Assembly: GCA_963920575.1 (NCBI GenBank)
Contig: OY986972.1
Coordinates: forward strand, 11,172,010 to 11,236,009
DNA: 64,000 nt
Direction of reading: 5' to 3'
Origin: Narthecium ossifragum
Lineage: Eukaryota > Streptophyta > Magnoliopsida > Dioscoreales > Nartheciaceae
Part shown: piece after piece, positions 58,126 through 64,000 of the stretch
Position numbering within the stretch: the stretch's first letter is position 1
Layout: each line of letters starts with the position of its first letter
The notes under the pieces: generated by a model
Databases searched by the model: none
What the model saw: the letters and a program-made list of their open reading frames with translations, nothing else
What the model was told of the DNA's origin: nothing
Translations under genes and position numbers: made by a program

Positions 58126-58520
58126 GTGTTTGGTTGTGGGATAGTCTATTTTGGGATTAGAGGGGATGGGGATTGGTATCATGGGATAAGTAGTAGGATA
58201 TGTATGGTATTTTATTGAAAAGTAGTGATAAATTAATAGTGTTTGGTTGAAAAGGTAGGGATAAAGTTGATGTGAATAATTGAAAAGTAAAAATAATAAA
58301 GTAATGATTGGTTGAAAATTAAAAAAGTTAGGATAAAATTGATATGATTGGTTGAAAAGAAGAGAAAATGTAATAATGATTGGTTGAAAAGCTGAGATAA
58401 AGTAGGGATAAAATGGAGATATGAATGGAAATAAAAATGAGAATTATATGATGTTTGTCTGTAATGCATAGATAAAATGGGTTTAACGCGAAATAGGGAT
58501 TCCCTGTCCCCCAAACAAGC
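58126..58520. mobile_element. Small MITE-like insertion, about 395 bp
   Basis: Ends TGTGTTTGGTTGTGGGA and, reversed, TTGTTTGGGGGACAGGGA are similar inverted termini. The interior has about six copies of TGATTGGTTGAAAA-like text and no ORF. It splits a duplicated promoter. A target duplication is not clear, so the family (hAT-like is my guess) is open. Confidence 0.6.
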
Positions 58521-58625
58521 CCATAAAAGTCATCTAAATTAGTGCAGGCCTAGTCAGCCTGTGTTTGTCTTGTTGCAATTGGAATGTAATAGGTTTGGGT
58601 TTGACTGAATTCTTCGTCAAGGAAC

Positions 58626-60021
58626 TATAATTGCAGTTTTTTACTTGCAAATGTTTAAGAATGCTATGTTAAACTTGTTTTACCCTTCAATAAACAGGTC
58701 ATTATATGTATTCATTTCTATAATTGCGACTATGTTGAAATATCATATTGATATATTTCAAGTAGCTGAGCGTGGAGGAAGCGATTATGTTTGCTTTGAA
58801 CATATTTATCATCAGCGATTTTGTTCGTGATGTCCTTTAACATGATTTATCTTCAATTACTAATGAGAAAATATTATGAAGCAAAATGGTACTTAGGAAA
58901 AATTATAAGCCAACATTTTTCCTAGTTATAGTCTCGGGATGATTAAAATTTGACAATAATTGAAGCCAAATAATATAGTTACAATACACTAGAAACAGGA
59001 ATAAAGCTCTAGCAATTCATGATTAATTTAGTAAAATAATTTAAGCAGAAGAAAATGTATGTCTGTACGAGAAAATAAGAGGATAGCGATTGGAACACAA
59101 AAATGACCCTTTGACCATGTCCGCAGCTCTCAATCGCATTCATCTTTGATTCCTTTGGCATAGCCAGTGTCCCAGTCATTGCATAACCACAGGCCTCCAC
59201 TTGGCAGCTCCAAAGGCTTCAACCCTAGCTGGACAATGGCCAATCGAAGGCTCATGGGAATTACTTTAAAAATTCAAGGGACCCCACATAGGGGTATGCA
59301 TGACAATAACCCTAATGTTTTTCAGAAGCTGATGTTAAGATTCTTTTAATGTAACACCCGTACAAAAGGAACCAGGACAGTCCAAAATCCCCTTGACTAG
59401 GAAAAGTTGTTTCCATCACTATCTGTACAAGATTTTTTTGCATTACCTCAGTGATGTAGAGCTTTGAAATAAAAGAAGGTTATATAGTAACACTTGCATG
59501 GTTTCTGATCATCCGCAATTGTTATCTCACGGGAATGTGTTACTATTCACTAAAATAATAACAACACATAAGTATAGTGATCATGACCGATAACCTATTA
59601 ACTCATGACTTCATCGTCCAATTCAAATAGACGATCAAATGTTTGATGTGCAGAGAAGGCGCATCGGCCAAATACAAATGAGATGCATGCAAACCATTGG
59701 CCATAGGCGATTATAGCAGGTCCAAATGAAGATCATCGACCAAGTGTAATCATGACATGTCTAAAGAATGATCATGACGTGCACGATGTAGGATCATCGG
59801 CCATGTGTGCTCATCGACCAAAGAAATGAACATGTGAAAGCGGTTATAGCGCAGTTACAACACGATCTCCTATAATTGCGTCACGATCAAGCCAGGCGGG
59901 AACGGTTATTAGCATTAGGATATAAAAAAAATTTTCTTCACTATTTAATCTCTATGACACTCTTCGTTCCTGTTGTACTTGTAAGTGCACTTACTTAATG
60001 AAAATCTTTTATCTTATTTTG
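58626..60021. other. Intergenic, no gene seen
   Basis: AT-rich single-copy-looking DNA. From about 59640 it contains repeated CATCGGCC/CATCGACC words, and a TATA-like GGATATAAAAAA near 59920, resembling an LTR promoter region in plus orientation. It may be an LTR remnant cut at 60022. I could not define its ends. Confidence 0.4.
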
Positions 60022-63000
60022 TGTCGCCCCGATCTGCGAAAGCCTAACCATGCTGGGGACGCGAACCGGAACCTAACTAACTACGGAAATTTTGATGAGG
60101 GTTCCCTTTAGTCTACAGGTTTCCCTAAGCATGTATTCAACACCCTCAATTAGCAATTCTAGAATTAACAGAGGCCTCAAACTGAAAGATTACAAATCAA
60201 AATAGCAAGTCTACAAAACCTCGAAGAGAGAAAAATCAGGTACAAACCTTTACACACTCCCGTAGGAAGCTAACTATACAAGGTTCAGAAGACAGAAGAT
60301 CACCACTCTTCAAACTCCGCCAGGGGCCGCCGCACCGTCGACCAACTGCCCGGTAGAGGCCACCGAAGAGGAGTTAACGCCTGCACCTGCAAAACGTGAC
60401 CCGGGTAGGAATGAGCAATTAAACTCAGTGGAGAAACTACACTACGACTCATAGAAGAAAGAGGGAAACACAACAGTGTTGTCCTCTAGCAAGGTCTAGG
60501 TGTACACAGCGGTCCCATAACCCCACCGGTGTCTCTAGATATCCAACTATGGTCACCCTAACGAACTAGGCTTATCCCGGAAACACCTAGTACAGCATGA
60601 AGAAGTAACTACTGGACGGGGAAACACACCGCTGAGTAGGCACACCCTGTACTCAAAGAGACAAGAAAACCGGACACCGGCTACACCACAGAACCAGGCT
60701 CGAAGCTGACACGACCTCTAAATCATCGATCAACAAGTGTTCAAGTCATCTAGGCCTATCATCGAAATCGACTGAACACAAATATTCCAATCTGGACCAA
60801 GCTACCCAGCCCCGGTCCTAAGGCTAAATCCAAGCTTCCAAGCCTCGGGATAGCGATACCATAGATCGCTCACGGCTTAACCTTATGCAGCTAATGCACA
60901 ACCAGATGCATGCTATGAATGTACGCAGGGAAGCAGATAAGCATACAATATATGTGACGATAAGTAAACACGATCTGAGCTCGACACTCTGCCGGCCCGA
61001 GGTGGTGAACAGATAATACAGGGCAAAGGACTTTTGTAGTTGTAACTCAACTGCAGCAAGTCCACAAAGAGACATTATGTTACGGGAAGCAACCTCGGCA
61101 AACAAGACTAATAGTACAACATGCTATCTACACATCCCGAGAGTCGTCACTCTTCCGGTTCACCACTACCCCTCACTATGGGCCTAATATGCTCAAGGAT
61201 ATGTACCAGGTATAAAGCGGTAAAGAAAACCACACATACAAAGCCCCGCGGGCAAGATCTGTCGAAAACACCTCTCTGCGACCAAAATGATTGATCCTTT
61301 CAAATAAAGGATCGATCTTCTTCGCAAACAGGGAGTCTCATCCTTGTCAAGCCAAAAAGGATCCATCTTCCCTCCTGGAAGATCGATCACTTTGATAACC
61401 AAGGACCTCATCCATGCCACCAAGCAAAAGAACGATCTTTTTCCACCAAAAGATCGATCATGCACGGGCCAGACATGACGCCCCAAGAATGATTGATCCT
61501 TCCTAAAAAAGGATCCATCCCATTGGGTTCTCCGACAACCGGCCGTCGAGAAATATCGTCGAAAAACTCTACCACACCCCACAAAACCTTGGGATCTGGT
61601 AGTACGAAAAACCACAAGTCCAAAACTAGTACTTATATAAAAAACCAACGAGCATACAAGGAGATATAATAAAAAAAACAACAGTCAAGCTCAAACCTCA
61701 CGAAACCGAAAAAGCAAGTAGGTAGCATCCCTACCTCGACTAGAACACCTTCAAACCCAGCTGCCAAGCCCTCTTCCAAATCTAGCCAGATCTGAGCTCA
61801 AGAATGACGGATTTCAAAAGGATTAAAGAACAAGGTCGCGTCCGTTTTATAGACGGACGAACCGACTTATAAATGATCGATCTTTTCCCAAGAAAATCTT
61901 TTCCTTCATGATAACGCAGCTTGACTATCTGTGTCGCCCCTACTGACAGGAATGGACACTGCCCAAAGAATAAGACCCGTCACTGGTGGCATCCTCAACA
62001 CCTGACTTGAGGCCGACACGACCTCTACAAACATCAAGCCACAAGCGTGCCAGTCATCTAAGCCTATCATTAAGTTTGACTGGACACCACAATTCAAACC
62101 GGGTCCAAACTACCCGACCCCCGTCCTAGGGCTAGGTCCAAGCTTCCAGCCTCGGGACGGCGACCCAAGGATCACCCACGCCCTAATCAATGCAACCAAT
62201 GCAGAATCAACAATGCATGCTATGACATACACAAACAGGAGATAGGCATGCAACAGTATGGCAAACATCATATAAGTCTACTGGATCACTGCAGCGGTAC
62301 CACCAACCGCTGCCAGTCGATCCGCAGCGGGTCCCGGCTTTACGACGGTACCGCGACCGTCAACCGCGGACTCCTGCAACGGGAAGCAACCCCGAAAACG
62401 ATGATGAACAAAACACAATATAATATTATATTCCGAAATATAATATTATATTCAAAAACACCCAAAGCCTCTACTTAAGGGCTAATTGATCCCGTCGATC
62501 CGACGCCCAAACGACGTCGGATTCAAAATCCAACTTAGCTTCCAGTAGGAGTAGAAACCAGGATCATCATATCCAAAATTCATCATCATCCAACGGTTGG
62601 ATTAACGGGAAAACGCTAATCAAAATCGTTAATCAAACTAACTTACCCATTAATTGCTGCAAAGTAGCCCTTCAGCAAACAATTCATAAGAAATCGTACA
62701 TAAATCGAAGAAATACGAAACAAGATGGAATAGAAAGCTAACGAGTAGTTCTACAACTCTTATGTTTATGAAAAGCCAAGATCATGTACTCACCGGCCGG
62801 AAAACTCGCCGCAAGCTGGCTGTTTCTCAAGAACAGCAGAAACCCAGAAATCCGAGACTAATCATATATAAAACCTACTCAAATCTCAACTGATTAACAT
62901 GAAAATTAAATCAGTTATTCTACAAGGCATAAGGAAACCAATAAAGTAAAGATCAACAAGATCCAACGGCTAGATCTCAAGAACACCCGAAATAAACATC

Positions 63001-64000
63001 AGTAGGTATAACCCTACCTAGCTGCACTTTCCTCGGCTGATTCCCCGCGATTTGATCGCCAACAAGCTGCCAAATCACACCAGGAGCCTTCCTCTCGTTG
63101 TCACGAATCCAACGAGCCAAAGAACACCCAATTTGATGGCCGGAGGAGGGAGAACGGAGGGAAAGAAGCTCGCCGGCGGTAAAGGGAAGAAACAGAGCAC
63201 CGCGGGAAAGAGAGAAGGAAGGAAGGAGAAGAGAAGGAGAAGGGAGGAAGAGGAGGGGAAGAAAAGAGGGGAAAGGGGGAAGGGAAAGCCGGGAAAGAGG
63301 GGAAAAAAGCTGGGGGAAAGGGAGGGGAAGTCTTCCCTCCCTGACAGGGGAGAGCGACGGCCGACGACCGTCCTCGCGAAAGAGAAAACCCACCGACTCG
63401 AGCATGATCAATCTTCAAGGCTTGTGAGATCGATCTCCTTTGCAATCGAGATCGATCTCCTTGAAATCCAGATCGATCATCTTTGCAAAAAAAAGCCAGA
63501 TCGATCTCCCTAGCCATCCAGATCGATCTCCTTTACTCAGAAAGGCAAACTTGGGCTAAAACACAAGCCCAAGCTCAGATCTTCCGATCTCGGGTTCACC
63601 TAGCCATTCTAAACAAACACGAACACAGACATGGCCAGTGTGTGCACACGCGGGTGTGAAACAAACCAACACGGCGCAATTTACCAAATTGCCCTTGCGG
63701 TCCAAGAAACAATACGATCCACCGGATCGCGCGCTCGACGCGAAACAAACCAACGAGCCACGGGCCCGACCCAACCGGTCGACCCAGGAGTAGAGGGACG
63801 GGTCCTCACAATCTGGCACTAAAGGATCGATTTTCTTAGCAAAAGAAGATCGATCCTTTTGGTGCAGAAAGCTAGACTTGTGCTAGACCACAATCCCAAT
63901 CCTGAATCTTTTGATCACGGGTAAACTAACCGTTCTAAACAAACATTACCACAGACATAATCAGTGACTGCACACGCGGGCGCGAAACAAATCGATAAGT
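60022..64000 (-). repeat. Tekay-like LTR, interrupted and running off the window
   Basis: Reversed it ends GGGGCGACA at 60022 next to non-primer sequence, so it is a 3' or solo LTR. It proceeds through AAGATCGATC-type palindromes (61290-61520), TATA at 61845-61853 and is split at 61931 by a solo LTR. It resumes at 63811-64000 in the correct order with respect to 46140-46280. Confidence 0.8.
61932..63810 (-). repeat. Solo LTR, 1879 bp, with ATCTG target duplication
   Basis: ATCTG at 61927-61931 and 63811-63815. Reversed: TGTGAGGACCCGTCC at 63810 to GGGGCGACA at 61932. Same family as 37644-39936, including the purine-rich stretch (63165-63330) and paired AATATAATATTATATT palindromes (62420-62455). 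It lacks about 600 bp near its 3' end relative to that copy. AGATCGATCT array at 63400-63535. Confidence 0.88.

Larger units (their letters stand above)
57902..58625. repeat. Tandem duplication of the ERF promoter, second copy interrupted
   Basis: Copy 1 is 57902-58057. Copy 2 is 58063-58122 plus 58523-58625. Shared text includes TTCTGAA(G/C)GGGTGGGTTTGG and CAGCCTG(C/T)GTTTGTCTTGTTG, then GGAATGTAATAGGTT. Copy 2 is split at the TATA position by the insertion at 58126-58520. Confidence 0.8.

Noticed and set aside
59009..59349. Short ORFs on both strands near the ERF gene
   Set aside because: About 60 codons, no domain or supporting context; likely chance frames in AT-rich DNA.

Overview
This is a plant nuclear genome window. 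It is almost entirely nested LTR retrotransposons (Athila, Tat and Tekay/Del-like Ty3/gypsy lineages, plus a PMD-carrying element), with one convincing host gene, a single-exon AP2/ERF transcription factor of the RAP2.11/ERN type on the minus strand at 57012-57839. The lineages, tRNA-type primer sites, AP2 gene and MITEs indicate an angiosperm; I cannot place it lower. All calls come from reading the sequence by eye; no database search was run.

Layout. 1-6135: 5' part of an Athila-lineage element on the minus strand, with 5' LTR 4321-6135, primer site, broken gag and a pol frame that stays open to the window edge. 6136-14.58 kb: 3' part of a plus-strand element A, which carries an antisense plant-mobile-domain (PMD) gene in several pieces, a purine tract at 11577-11587 and a 3' LTR. 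That LTR is interrupted by a Mutator-type foldback MITE at 12509-13378 with a 9-bp target duplication. About 14.6-55.5 kb: one minus-strand Tat-lineage element appears to be spread over this span. It has 5' LTR 54474-55526, primer site 54451-54468, gag, protease, RT, RNase H plus a second (archaeal-type) RNase H, integrase, then another antisense PMD-type ORF at 14787-17339. It has been split by a truncated Athila-type LTR (20639-21718), by a 25-kb nest of Tekay/Del-like chromovirus pieces (about 24.0-49.5 kb) and by a 3.24-kb solo LTR (50004-53244).

Inside the chromovirus nest are several rearranged pieces: a full 5' LTR (25154-27344), a degenerate pol with tandemly duplicated RNase H-integrase, an inverted LTR fragment, chromodomain remnants and a complete minus-strand LTR (37644-39936). 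It also holds solo LTRs of an Athila-like family at 35850-37232 and 47798-49237. 55.5-60.0 kb is the host island: the ERF gene with a tandem duplication of its 3' end on one side and of its promoter on the other. 60.0-64.0 kb is a minus-strand Tekay-like LTR interrupted by a solo LTR (61932-63810) with a perfect 5-bp target duplication.

The most unusual pattern is not a gene. Many LTRs of at least two unrelated lineages carry clusters of palindromes built on GATCGATC, often just upstream of the LTR TATA box. The bases flanking the core differ between copies of one family but keep dyad symmetry, and the same version recurs in unrelated families. The second notable theme is that two different retroelements each carry a PMD gene antisense to their own transcription.
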